A stretch of DNA of 64,000 bases from Caballeronia pedi (GTDB lineage Bacteria > Pseudomonadota > Gammaproteobacteria > Burkholderiales > Burkholderiaceae). The stretch is from NCBI RefSeq assembly GCF_001544915.2, contig NZ_FCOE02000008.1:186001-250000 (forward strand), given 5' to 3'. Every line of letters begins with the position of its first letter. Within the stretch, counting starts at the first letter, position 1. The notes under the pieces were generated by a model. It did not search any database, was not told the DNA's origin, and was given only the letters and a program-made list of their open reading frames with translations. The translations under genes and the position numbers were made by a program. Shown here piece after piece: positions 48,019-56,178 of this stretch.

Positions 48019-48040
48019 AAGGCCGCCCGAAGGCGGCCAT
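48019..48040 (-). terminator. Intrinsic terminator downstream of the RBBP9-type hydrolase
   Basis: On the minus strand ggccgcc-TTCG-ggcggcc forms a stable UUCG tetraloop hairpin (48021-48038) followed by tttgtctg. It separates the hydrolase gene from sbp. Confidence 0.85.
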
Positions 48041-48070
48041 GCAGGCATCGCGCGTCATCCCGATGCGGGA

Positions 48071-48694
48071 TCAGCCGTACGCGCGTTGCTCCTCTTCTTC
48101 GTATTCGGAGGATACGCGGCGCGCGAGCGTTTCGACGAAATGCTTCGCGAGCGGCCACGGCCCGAATCCCGCCGATGTGTTGATATGCCCCGCGTTGCCG
48201 AGATTCACGAACGCGCTGTTCCAGCGTTGCGCGAGCGTGCGCGCTTCATCGAGCGGCATCCACGGATCGGTCTCGCTGCCGACCACGAGCGACAGCGTAT
48301 CGAGCCGGCGCGCGCTGAACGCGCCCGCGAAGCGGAACTTCGCAGGACTCGCGGGCGCAACGAACAACACGCCCTTGACGCTCGCGACATGCGCATGAAA
48401 AGCGCCGGCGTGCGACAGCGCATGCGCCGTAGCAAGACAGCCGAAGCTATGCGCCGCAAGCACCACAGGGCCGTCGACGCTCGCGATCACGTCGCGCACG
48501 GCATCGCTCCAGGTGGCGAGATTCGGCGCATCCCAGTCACGCTGCTCGACGCGCCGCGCACCGGGCATCTCGCGCTCCAGCCAGCTCTGCCAGTGCGCGT
48601 CTTCGCTGCCGTACAGGCCGGGCACGGTCACGAGCGTAACCGGCGACGACGACAGCCCCGTTCCCCGTGCATTCCACGCGCTGCGTTCACTCAT
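48071..48694 (-). CDS. RBBP9/YdeN-type alpha/beta serine hydrolase
   Basis: A 207-aa alpha/beta hydrolase of the RBBP9 family (esterase/peptidase-like). The nucleophile elbow is AAHSFGCLA, a candidate acid is in VGSETDPWMPL, and the catalytic His is in NAGHINTSAGFGPWP. Family members keep VPGLYGSEDAHWQSWLE near the start, seen here. No membrane segment. It lies upstream of sbp, with a terminator between, so there is no firm operon link. Physiological substrate unknown. Confidence 0.9.
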   Translation of the reverse strand: MSERSAWNARGTGLSSSPVTLVTVPGLYGSEDAHWQSWLEREMPGARRVEQRDWDAPNLATWSDAVRDVIASVDGPVVLAAHSFGCLATAHALSHAGAFHAHVASVKGVLFVAPASPAKFRFAGAFSARRLDTLSLVVGSETDPWMPLDEARTLAQRWNSAFVNLGNAGHINTSAGFGPWPLAKHFVETLARRVSSEYEEEEQRAYG

Positions 48695-48807
48695 CTTCGA
48701 TCCTCGCTGCGACTCGAACTAGCCAGTCTCCATTCTCGATGACCCCGTGAGCGCGGCTAACCAATATTTCGTCATTTGTTTATGGGAATGAAGCCGGGAC
48801 GCGCCGC

Positions 48808-48813
48808 TATAAT
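48808..48813 (+). promoter_or_regulatory. -10 element of the GntR regulator gene
   Basis: TATAAT, 39 nt upstream of the ATG at 48853. No good -35 at the standard distance is seen. Confidence 0.45.
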
Positions 48814-48852
48814 CGCTGCTCGACGCGCCGCCTCCTTGCCCCGCCCTCTCCC

Positions 48853-49659
48853 ATGCCCATCCGCCGCCCATCCGTCTCGCTCGATTCACACGTGCCCCTC
48901 TACGCACAGATCAAGGACGTGTTGCGCACCGGCATTCTCGATGGCCGCTATCCGCCGATGAGCCGCATGCCCTCGGAAAGCGAGCTGATGGCGATGTTCG
49001 ACGTGAGCCGCATCACGATCCGCCAGGCGCTCGGCGATCTGCAAAAGGAAGGGCTGATCTTCAAGGTCCACGGCAAGGGCTCGTTCGTATCGCAGCCGAA
49101 GGCGTTTCAGAACGTGACCTCGCTGCAGGGTTTCGCCGAAGCGATGGCGGAAAGCGGCCACGAGATCATCAACCGCGTCGTGCAGATGCGCTTCGTCAGT
49201 GCGCCCGCGGAAGTCGCGGCGCAACTCGGTCTTGCCGAGGGCGCGAGCGTCGCCGAGATTCATCGCGTGCGGCTGCTCAATCGCGCGCCCGTTTCGTACG
49301 AAGTGACGTTTCTGCCCGAGGCCCTCGGCAAGCGTCTCAAGCGCGCCGAACTCGCGACGCGCGATATCTTCCTGATGCTCGAAAACGACTGCGCCATGCC
49401 GCTTGGCCATGCGGATCTCGCCATCGACGCCATCGCGGCTGCGCAGGATATCGCGGAAGCGCTCGATGTGAAGAAAGGCGCGCCGCTCCTGCGCATCGAG
49501 CGCCTCACGCACGATGCGCACGGCAAGCCGGTCGATTTCGAATACCTCTATTTCCGTGGCGATACGTTTCAGTATCGTCTGCGCATCGACCGCGAGCGCC
49601 CTGCCGCCAGCGCACAGCGCGTTATTCGCAGCAGGCACAAGCAAAGCACAAACAATTGA
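48853..49659 (+). CDS. GntR-family regulator, HutC subfamily (UTRA domain)
   Basis: A 268-aa transcription factor with a winged helix (PLYAQIKDVLRTGILDG, PSESELMAMFDVSRITIRQALGDLQKEGL) and a UTRA effector domain from about residue 85 to the end. HutC-type regulators bind small metabolites such as urocanate, sugars or phosphonates and repress catabolic genes through a TTGT-N4-ACAA type operator. A perfect CTTGT-N4-ACAAG palindrome lies 39 nt after this gene, just ahead of the flavoprotein gene. It is likely the local regulator of the flavoprotein-ferredoxin-ABC operon. Confidence 0.92.
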   Translation: MPIRRPSVSLDSHVPLYAQIKDVLRTGILDGRYPPMSRMPSESELMAMFDVSRITIRQALGDLQKEGLIFKVHGKGSFVSQPKAFQNVTSLQGFAEAMAESGHEIINRVVQMRFVSAPAEVAAQLGLAEGASVAEIHRVRLLNRAPVSYEVTFLPEALGKRLKRAELATRDIFLMLENDCAMPLGHADLAIDAIAAAQDIAEALDVKKGAPLLRIERLTHDAHGKPVDFEYLYFRGDTFQYRLRIDRERPAASAQRVIRSRHKQSTNN

Positions 49660-49698
49660 TTCCAACGCGGTTCGCGCGCTTCTAGAATCTGGTCCTGA

Positions 49699-49712
49699 CT
49701 TGTCATAACAAG
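49699..49712. promoter_or_regulatory. HutC-type GntR operator candidate
   Basis: cttgtcataacaag is a perfect palindrome (5-bp arms, 4-bp centre) ending 15 nt before the flavoprotein ATG. It matches the known HutC-subfamily operator pattern. Binding there would repress the downstream operon. Confidence 0.7.
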
Positions 49713-49727
49713 CGGCGACCCCAGATC

Positions 49728-51464
49728 ATGCAGACCCACGAACTCGAATACGACATCGTCGTCGTTGGCGGCGGCACGGCCGGCCCGATGGCGGCCATCA
49801 AGGCGAAACAGCGCGACCCGAGCCTGCGCGTGCTGCTCATCGACAAGGCGCACGTAAAACGCAGCGGCGCGATCTCCATGGGCATGGACGGGCTGAACAA
49901 CGCCATCATCCCCGGTCACGCGACGCCCGAGCAGTACACGAAGGAAATCACGGTCGCGAATGACGGCATCGTCAATCAGGCCACGATATACGCGTATGCG
50001 CGCCACAGCTTCAAGACGATCGAGGAGCTCGATCGCTGGGGCGTGAAGTTCGAGAAGGATCACACCGGCGACTACGCGGTGCGCAAGGTGCACCACATGG
50101 GCGCCTATGTGCTGCCGATGCCCGAAGGCCACGACGTCAAGAAGGTGCTGTACCGGCAGTTGAAACGTGCGCGCGTGGAAATCACGAATCGCGTCGTCGC
50201 GACGCGCCTGCTGAACGGCCCCAACGGCGAGATCGCGGGCGTGATGGGCTTCGATTGCCGCAGCGCCGACTTCTACGTGATCCGCGCGAAGGCCGTGATT
50301 CTCTGCTGCGGCGCGGCCGGACGCCTGGGCTTGCCTGCATCGGGTTATCTGATGGGCACCTACGAGAACCCGACCAACGCCGGCGACGGTTACGCGATGG
50401 CTTATCACGCGGGCGCGGAGTTGTCGAATCTCGAATGCTTCCAGATCAATCCGCTCATCAAGGATTACAACGGCCCGGCGTGCGCGTATGTGACCGGCCC
50501 GCTCGGCGGCTATACGGCCAATGGCAAGGGCGAACGCTTCATCGAATGCGATTACTGGAGCGGGCAGATGATGTGGGAGTTCTATCAGGAACTCCAGAGC
50601 GGCAACGGCCCCGTGTTTCTGAAGCTCGATCATCTCGCGGAAGAAACCATACAGACCATCGAGACGATCCTGCACACCAACGAACGCCCGAGCCGCGGAC
50701 GCTTTCACGCGCGGCGCGGCAACGACTACCGCACACGCATGATCGAGATGCATATCTCGGAGATCGGCTTGTGCAGCGGTCACAGCGCGTCGGGCGTATG
50801 GGTCGACGAGCACGCGCGCACCTCCGTGCAAGGCCTTTACGCAGCGGGCGACATGGCCGCCGTGCCGCACAACTACATGCTCGGCGCGTTCACCTATGGC
50901 TGGTTCGCGGGTGAAGACGCTGCATCGCATGTCGCGGGCCGTGCGTTGCCCGCGCTCGATGCGTCGCAGGTCGAGCAGGAACGTGCGCGCATCTTCGCGC
51001 CACTCACGCGCGAGCATGGCCTGCCGCCCGCGCAGGTCGAATACAAGCTGCGCCGCTTCGTCAACGACTATCTGCAGCCACCCAAGGTCACGCGGCGCAT
51101 GGAGATCGGGCTGCAACGCTTCGCGGAGATTCGCGAGGATGTCGAGAACCTCGCCGCCGCCGATCCGCACGAACTGATGCGCGCCGCCGAAGTCGCCGCG
51201 ATTCTCGATTGCGCCGAGATGGCCGCGCGGGCATCGCTGTATCGCACGGAGAGCCGTTGGGGTCTTTATCACCATCGCGTCGATTTTCCCGAGCGCAACG
51301 ATGACGAGTGGTTCTGCCACGCGCATCTGAAGAAGGATGCATCGGGACGCATGACATCGTTCAAAAAAGCCGTGGAACCGTATGTGGTTCCCATCGACGA
51401 GTCCGAGCGCGGCGCGTATTCGCGTCTGCGGCTCGCTCGCACGTCGCAGCCCGTCGCTGCATAG
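49728..51464 (+). CDS. FAD-dependent oxidoreductase, AprA/fumarate-reductase-like
   Basis: A 578-aa flavoprotein of the fumarate reductase/succinate dehydrogenase superfamily. The dinucleotide-binding loop is at residues 9-20 (DIVVVGGGTAGP), with a second FAD motif near the C-terminal third (GLYAAGDMAAVPHNYMLGAF). Its partner is an AprB-like 2x[4Fe-4S] ferredoxin instead of an SdhB-type iron-sulfur protein, which argues for an AprA-like (adenylylsulfate-reductase-like) pair. No signal peptide, so cytosolic. No sulfate-reduction genes (sat, apr locus, qmo) accompany it. The reaction is unknown; it most likely reduces or oxidises the solute brought in by the following ABC system. Downstream genes are on the same strand at close spacing. 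Confidence 0.85.
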   Translation: MQTHELEYDIVVVGGGTAGPMAAIKAKQRDPSLRVLLIDKAHVKRSGAISMGMDGLNNAIIPGHATPEQYTKEITVANDGIVNQATIYAYARHSFKTIEELDRWGVKFEKDHTGDYAVRKVHHMGAYVLPMPEGHDVKKVLYRQLKRARVEITNRVVATRLLNGPNGEIAGVMGFDCRSADFYVIRAKAVILCCGAAGRLGLPASGYLMGTYENPTNAGDGYAMAYHAGAELSNLECFQINPLIKDYNGPACAYVTGPLGGYTANGKGERFIECDYWSGQMMWEFYQELQSGNGPVFLKLDHLAEETIQTIETILHTNERPSRGRFHARRGNDYRTRMIEMHISEIGLCSGHSASGVWVDEHARTSVQGLYAAGDMAAVPHNYMLGAFTYGWFAGEDAASHVAGRALPALDASQVEQERARIFAPLTREHGLPPAQVEYKLRRFVNDYLQPPKVTRRMEIGLQRFAEIREDVENLAAADPHELMRAAEVAAILDCAEMAARASLYRTESRWGLYHHRVDFPERNDDEWFCHAHLKKDASGRMTSFKKAVEPYVVPIDESERGAYSRLRLARTSQPVAA

Positions 51465-51475
51465 GAGAAAAAAGC

Positions 51476-51721
51476 ATGGCCCTCGTGCCCCGCGAAGCGC
51501 GTCAGCGCTCAAGCCTTCCCGTGATGATCGACGAAGACAAGTGCATCGCCGACAAGGGCTGCACGGTCTGCATCGACGTCTGTCCGATGGATCTGCTCGC
51601 GATCGATCCCGACACCGGCAAGGCCTTCATGAAGTTCGACGAATGCTGGTACTGCATGCCCTGCGAGCGCGATTGTCCGACCAATGCCGTGCATGTCGAC
51701 ATTCCGTATCTTCTTCGATGA
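51476..51721 (+). CDS. AprB-like ferredoxin with two [4Fe-4S] clusters
   Basis: An 81-aa ferredoxin. Cysteines 23, 29, 32, 36 and 57, 60, 63, 67 follow the C-x5-C-x2-C-x3-C and C-x2-C-x2-C-x3-C patterns that ligate two 4Fe-4S clusters; the long first loop (CIADKGC) is like AprB. It is the likely electron carrier for the flavoprotein 11 nt upstream (AGGAGAAA before its ATG). The long C-terminal tail of true AprB is missing. Confidence 0.88.
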   Translation: MALVPREARQRSSLPVMIDEDKCIADKGCTVCIDVCPMDLLAIDPDTGKAFMKFDECWYCMPCERDCPTNAVHVDIPYLLR

Positions 51722-51737
51722 CGAGGACACACGCATC

Positions 51738-53144
51738 ATGAAACAGACGCTATTGCTGGCCCTGACGGCCGCGCTCTTCGCAAGCGCCGCGCATGCGGAA
51801 ACGATCCGCGTCGCCATCGGCACGCAGGACACGACGATCAACACGGCGGCGGGCGGCGCATTGATCCGCGAGTTACATCTGCTCGACAAGTATTTGCCGC
51901 ACGATGGCAAATACAAGGACGCGCAATACGACATCCAGTGGAAGAACTTCACGAGCGGCGCGCCGATCACGAATGAGATGGTCGCGGGCAAGCTCGACTT
52001 CGGCTCGATGGCCGATTTCCCCGGCGTGCTGAACGGCGTCGCGAACCAGAAGGCGGGCAAGAGCAGCATCTTCATCAGCGTGCTGTCGGGCAGCGTGCGC
52101 GGCAGCGGCAACGGCATCGTCGTGCCGACGGATTCGTCCGCGCAGTCCATCGCCGATCTGAAGGGAAAGACCATTTCGGTGCCGTTCGCATCGACCGCGC
52201 ATGGCATGCTGCTGCGCGCCGTCGCCGCGCAAGGTTGGGACCCGGAGCGCGACGTGAACATCGTCACGCAGGCGCCCGAAGTGGCCGGCCCTGCGTTGCA
52301 GACGCGCAAGATCGATGCGCATGCGGACTTCGTGCCCTTTGCGGAACTGTTTCCGTATCGCGGCTTCGCGCGCAAGATCTACGACGGCTCGCAGGCCGGA
52401 TCGGCGACGCTGCATGGCACGCTCGTCGAGAAGGACTATGCGCAGAAGTATCCCGAGGTCGTCGTGGCGTATCTGCGCGCGGCGATCGAAGCGAACCGGC
52501 TGCTCACGGCCGAGCCCGAGAAGTACAGCGAGCTGATCGCGAAGGTCACGGGCATCGAGCCTGAAGTCGATTATCTGTTTCATGGCCCGCTCGGCTTGCA
52601 GACACGCGATCTCACGTGGAAGCCCGAATATCGCAAGGCCGTGCAGACTTCGTTCGATACCCTCAAGCTGCTCAAGCGCGCGGACGGCGATCTGAACGCG
52701 AACGCCTTCATCGACGATAGTTATCTGCGCGCCGCCTTCAAGGCCGAACATCTCGATTACGACGCCGCGCTGAAGAACTACGCGCCGGCGCCGCTCGTCG
52801 CGAACGATGCGCTCACCGGCAAGCCGATTGCGCAGACGGATCGCGTCGCGCAGATCTGGGTGCGCGGCGAGTCTAAGGTGCGCAGTTTCGCGTCGCCGGA
52901 AGCGGCCGTGCGCGAACTCGCCACGCTCGAACGCGATGGCAAGCAAGTGCGCGCGTTCTATGCGCAGGATCGCGAGAGCGGCATCAAGCTGCTCGGCAAT
53001 CAGGCCTGGTTCGCGAAAACCGGCGACGGCCAGTTGAACGCGTTCCTGCTGAAGGATCGCGCGCAGGCGTGGGCGAACGCGCATGGCGGACAGGTGCTCG
53101 ATTTCGCCGCCGTACGCCAGCCGACCGCGCTCGCCACTCGCTGA
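51738..53144 (+). CDS. ABC substrate-binding protein fused to a NosL-like C-terminal domain
   Basis: A 468-aa periplasmic binding protein with signal peptide LALTAALFASAAHA-ET. Residues 20-350 are an SsuA/TauA/NrtA-like fold (VAIGTQDTT, GAPITNEMVAGKLDFGSMADF, LKGKTISVPFASTAHGMLLRAV). Residues about 361-468 look like a NosL domain (RVAQIWVRGE, VRAFYAQDRESGIKLLGNQAWF, AFLLKDRAQAWANAHGGQVLDF). The cysteine ligands of true NosL are absent, so copper binding is doubtful. The ligand is unknown; context suggests a small organosulfur or nitrogen anion. Translation probably starts at ATG 51738. Confidence 0.8.
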   Translation: MKQTLLLALTAALFASAAHAETIRVAIGTQDTTINTAAGGALIRELHLLDKYLPHDGKYKDAQYDIQWKNFTSGAPITNEMVAGKLDFGSMADFPGVLNGVANQKAGKSSIFISVLSGSVRGSGNGIVVPTDSSAQSIADLKGKTISVPFASTAHGMLLRAVAAQGWDPERDVNIVTQAPEVAGPALQTRKIDAHADFVPFAELFPYRGFARKIYDGSQAGSATLHGTLVEKDYAQKYPEVVVAYLRAAIEANRLLTAEPEKYSELIAKVTGIEPEVDYLFHGPLGLQTRDLTWKPEYRKAVQTSFDTLKLLKRADGDLNANAFIDDSYLRAAFKAEHLDYDAALKNYAPAPLVANDALTGKPIAQTDRVAQIWVRGESKVRSFASPEAAVRELATLERDGKQVRAFYAQDRESGIKLLGNQAWFAKTGDGQLNAFLLKDRAQAWANAHGGQVLDFAAVRQPTALATR

Positions 53145-53151
53145 GGCGAAC

Positions 53152-53967
53152 ATGGCGACGCTCGCATACTCCACTCCCGCGCTCTTGCGTTCACGTGGCG
53201 CGCGTGCCGGCGTGCAGTGGGCGTCGCTCGCGCTGTGCCTCGTGCTCTGGCATCTCGCGACGACGCAGCGCTGGAATCTCGGCATCGTCACCTTCGAGAA
53301 TGTGCCGACGCCCGCCGATACGCTCGCGGCCATCGTCGAACTTGTGCATTCGCCCAAGCTGCTGTCGGATCTCGCGAGCAGCGTGCGACGCATCGCGGCG
53401 GGTTATTTCGCGGCGGCTGTCGGCGGCGTCGTGCTCGGGCTCGCCATCGGCCGTTCGCAATGGGCGCGTCTCGCGTTGCTCACACCGCTCGAAGTCTTGC
53501 GGCCGATTCCCGCCGTCGCGTGGATACCCTTAGCCATCCTTATGTTTACATCTTCCGAAATGTCGATGATCTATATCACCTTCACCGGCGCATTCTTTCC
53601 GATCCTGCTCGGCACGATTCACGGCGTCGAAGGTGTCGAGCCGCGCCTCGTGTCGTCCGCGCGCAGTCTCGGCGCGAGCCAGCGCGTGATTCTGCGCGAA
53701 GTGATCCTGCCGGGCGCCGCGCCCGCGATCGTCACCGGGCTTGCGATCGGCATGGGGACGTCGTGGTTCTGCCTCGTCACCGCCGAGATGATCTCGGGGC
53801 AATTCGGCATCGGTTATTACACGTGGCAGTCGTACACGGTGCAGCGTTATCCCGATGTGGTCGTCGGCATGTTGCTGATCGGCCTCCTCGGCATGGGCAG
53901 CAGCGCGCTCGTGCGCATCGCTGGCAACCGGCTCACGCCGTGGCTCGCCGCAGGGAGACGCCGATGA
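53152..53967 (+). CDS. ABC transporter permease, SsuC/TauC-like
   Basis: A 271-aa inner-membrane permease with about six helices. The ATPase-contact loop is EPRLVSSARSLGASQRVILREVILPGAAPAIVTGL, containing the conserved GAS...V-LPGA pattern. The protein belongs to the BPD_transp_1 group seen in sulfonate, taurine and nitrate importers. It begins 7 nt after the binding-protein stop and overlaps the ATPase start. Confidence 0.92.
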   Translation: MATLAYSTPALLRSRGARAGVQWASLALCLVLWHLATTQRWNLGIVTFENVPTPADTLAAIVELVHSPKLLSDLASSVRRIAAGYFAAAVGGVVLGLAIGRSQWARLALLTPLEVLRPIPAVAWIPLAILMFTSSEMSMIYITFTGAFFPILLGTIHGVEGVEPRLVSSARSLGASQRVILREVILPGAAPAIVTGLAIGMGTSWFCLVTAEMISGQFGIGYYTWQSYTVQRYPDVVVGMLLIGLLGMGSSALVRIAGNRLTPWLAAGRRR

Positions 53968-54794
53968 GCGCGGGCCGCATCCATCTCGAAGCGCTCGCCA
54001 TCACGCTGGGCGAAGGCGCGAACGCATTCACCGCCGTGCGCGATGTGAACGCGGTCATCGAAGCGGGCGAGTTCGTCTGCATACTCGGGCCGTCGGGCTG
54101 CGGCAAGTCGACCTTGCTGGCCGCACTGGCGGGACACGTCGGCGCGCACGCGGGACGCGCGACGCTCGACGGCAAGCCGATCGACGGACCGCATCCCGAA
54201 CGCGGCATGGTGTTTCAGCAGCACACGCTGCTGCCGTGGCGCAAGACGCTCGACAACGTCGCCTTCGGCCTGAAGATGCGCGGCGTGGGCAAGCGCGAGC
54301 GGCATCGTCGCGCGCAGGCGCTGCTCGATCGCGTCGGGCTCGGCGCGTTCGCGGACCGCTATCCCGCGCAACTGTCGGGCGGCATGCAGCAACGCGCGGA
54401 GATCGCGCGCGCGATGCTCAACGAGCCGCGCGTCCTGCTGATGGACGAACCCTTCGGCGCGCTCGATGCGCAAACACGCGCGCTGATGCAGTCGCTCCTG
54501 CTCGATGTCTGGAGCGAGCGGCGGCCGACTGTCGTGTTCGTCACGCATGACATCGACGAAGCGCTGTTTCTCGCCGACCGCATTCTCGTGATGAGCCACA
54601 GCCCCGGCACGGTGCTCGAAGAACTGCGCGTGCCGTTCGCGCGGCCGCGCGAGCGCGATCTCGTCACAGAGCCGGCGTTCGTTGCGCTCAAACGCCGCTG
54701 TCTCGCGTTGCTCCGGCATCCGCATGCAGGCGCACCCGTCACGTCGAGCGACGCGCCCGCGCGCATCGACATCTCACACTCGGTCTTTTCATGA
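53964..54794 (+). CDS. ABC transporter ATPase, SsuB/TauB-like
   Basis: The 276-aa ATPase subunit: Walker A GPSGCGKST (about 42-50), Q-loop MVFQQHTLLPW, signature LSGGMQQRAEIARA, Walker B LLMDEPFGALD and H-loop VFVTHDIDEALFLAD. It overlaps the permease by 4 nt (ATGA) and the HEAT-repeat gene by 4 nt. Closest to nitrate/sulfonate/taurine ATPases. Confidence 0.93.
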   Translation: MSAGRIHLEALAITLGEGANAFTAVRDVNAVIEAGEFVCILGPSGCGKSTLLAALAGHVGAHAGRATLDGKPIDGPHPERGMVFQQHTLLPWRKTLDNVAFGLKMRGVGKRERHRRAQALLDRVGLGAFADRYPAQLSGGMQQRAEIARAMLNEPRVLLMDEPFGALDAQTRALMQSLLLDVWSERRPTVVFVTHDIDEALFLADRILVMSHSPGTVLEELRVPFARPRERDLVTEPAFVALKRRCLALLRHPHAGAPVTSSDAPARIDISHSVFS

Positions 54795-55789
54795 CGCATA
54801 CCAATCCCCTCTTCGATCCAGTCACCGACGACGCCCTCGCCGCACGTTTCACCGATGCCGACGCCGCCGTGCGACGCCTCGCCGTCATCGAAGCCGCGGA
54901 CCTCGAAGAAGAAGCGTGGCTGCCCGCGATCGCCGATGCGTTGCGCCACGACGCGGATGCCGCCGTGCGTCGAACGGCGGCGCAACGTCTCGGCGCATGG
55001 GACACGGATGAAGCCGTCGATGCGCTGTGCGCCGCGCTGGCCGATAACGACACGGGCACGCGCGAAGCCGCCGCCGACAGTCTTTCTGCGTTGAAGGACC
55101 CCGTTGCGGGCGAACGTCTGCTGCCGCATCTCGCGAGCGCCAGTGCCGATGCGTTCACGCGCGCGGCCTTGTTACGCGCATTGCGTGAATTGCGCCTGCC
55201 GAAAGCGGCGGCGCCCGCGCTCGCGGCTTTATCGGATGCTGCGCCGCTCGTGAGGCGCGAGGCGGTCGGCGTGCTCGGCTGGCTGCGTCATGCGAGCGCG
55301 CTGCCGCAACTGACGCAGCTCGCACGCGCCGATACGTCGGTCGAGGTACGTCATGCCGCGGTCGGCGCGCTCGGCTTCGCGACCGACGACAGCGTGCTCG
55401 ATACGCTGAAGCACGCGCTATCGGACGATGAATGGCGCGTGCGCGAAGAAGCGGCCGCGACGCTCGGCAAGCTGCGCCTCGTTGCCGCGCGCGTTGCGCT
55501 CGAACACGCGCTTGCGGACGACTACTGGCAGGTGACGTTGCAGGCGGCGCGCGCGCTCGGCCGTCTGCGCGATGTCGCAAGCACGCACGCGGTTGCCGAG
55601 TTGCTGACCTTTCCGATCAGCAACGTTCGGAAGGAGGCGGCGCTCGCGCTTGGCGAAATCGGCAGCCGCGACGCGCTCGCCGTTCTCGAAGCCGCACTCG
55701 GCGATGGAGATCCGGAAGTGCGCAAGGCGGCGCGGATCGCGATTGCGCAGATTGGTGAGCGGCACGCCCCACATCAAGCTAATGACTGA
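54791..55789 (+). CDS. HEAT-repeat protein in the ABC/flavoprotein operon
   Basis: A 332-aa soluble protein of about ten HEAT repeats with the regular spacing DxxVRxxAAxALGxL: DAAVRRLAVIEA, DAAVRRTAAQRLGAW, PLVRREAVGVLGWL, VEVRHAAVGALGF, WRVREEAAATLGKL, ISNVRKEAALALGEIG and PEVRKAARIAIAQIG. Such PBS-lyase-type HEAT proteins act as scaffolds or as chaperones for metal or cofactor proteins. Translationally coupled to the ATPase gene (ATGA). It may assemble the flavoprotein-ferredoxin complex. Its last 11 nt overlap the convergent fmdB gene. Confidence 0.88.
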   Translation: MTHTNPLFDPVTDDALAARFTDADAAVRRLAVIEAADLEEEAWLPAIADALRHDADAAVRRTAAQRLGAWDTDEAVDALCAALADNDTGTREAAADSLSALKDPVAGERLLPHLASASADAFTRAALLRALRELRLPKAAAPALAALSDAAPLVRREAVGVLGWLRHASALPQLTQLARADTSVEVRHAAVGALGFATDDSVLDTLKHALSDDEWRVREEAAATLGKLRLVAARVALEHALADDYWQVTLQAARALGRLRDVASTHAVAELLTFPISNVRKEAALALGEIGSRDALAVLEAALGDGDPEVRKAARIAIAQIGERHAPHQAND

Positions 55790-56111
55790 TCATCCACGGC
55801 CGCCCCGCCGGCGACTTCATCGCAGAACGCGCGGCATCGCCCGATGAGGCTTTCGGCTTGCAACACGCGCATGAAGGTCCATGCCGATAACCGAGGCTCT
55901 TCGAACTCGTCGGCGCATGCGCGCTGCGCTCATTGGTCGCGCAGGCATCGCGCCGGCTTTGCGGCATCAGCGAAAGCATCGCCGTGCTCGTGATCGCGCG
56001 TATCGTCTGCGCGCCGCATTCGGGACACAGATGCGGCGCATCCCGATCCGCGATGCTGCGCATCACATCGAAGCTGCCGCACGATTCACATTCGTATTGA
56101 TAGATCGGCAT
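55779..56111 (-). CDS. fmdB: FmdB-family zinc-ribbon protein
   Basis: A 110-aa protein with the CxxC_CxxC_SSSS zinc ribbon at the N-terminus (MPIYQYECESCG, HLCPECG) and a low-complexity C-terminal half containing CACC. FmdB proteins were named from the amide/formamide operon of Methylophilus, where a regulatory role was proposed. It is the last gene of amiS-fmdA-fmdB, 67 nt after formamidase. Its 3' end overlaps the HEAT gene by 11 nt. Confidence 0.88.
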   Translation of the reverse strand: MPIYQYECESCGSFDVMRSIADRDAPHLCPECGAQTIRAITSTAMLSLMPQSRRDACATNERSAHAPTSSKSLGYRHGPSCACCKPKASSGDAARSAMKSPAGRPWMISH

Positions 56112-56178
56112 GAGTCCCCCGCTCAGTGCAAGAAGGCGCGATGCGTGCCTCGCATCGCGCCATTCGATCGCCTCGACG

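Noticed and set aside
49728..51721. True dissimilatory adenylylsulfate reductase (aprBA).
   Set aside because: No sat, qmo or dsr genes nearby, and the ferredoxin lacks the long AprB tail; only the architecture is AprAB-like.
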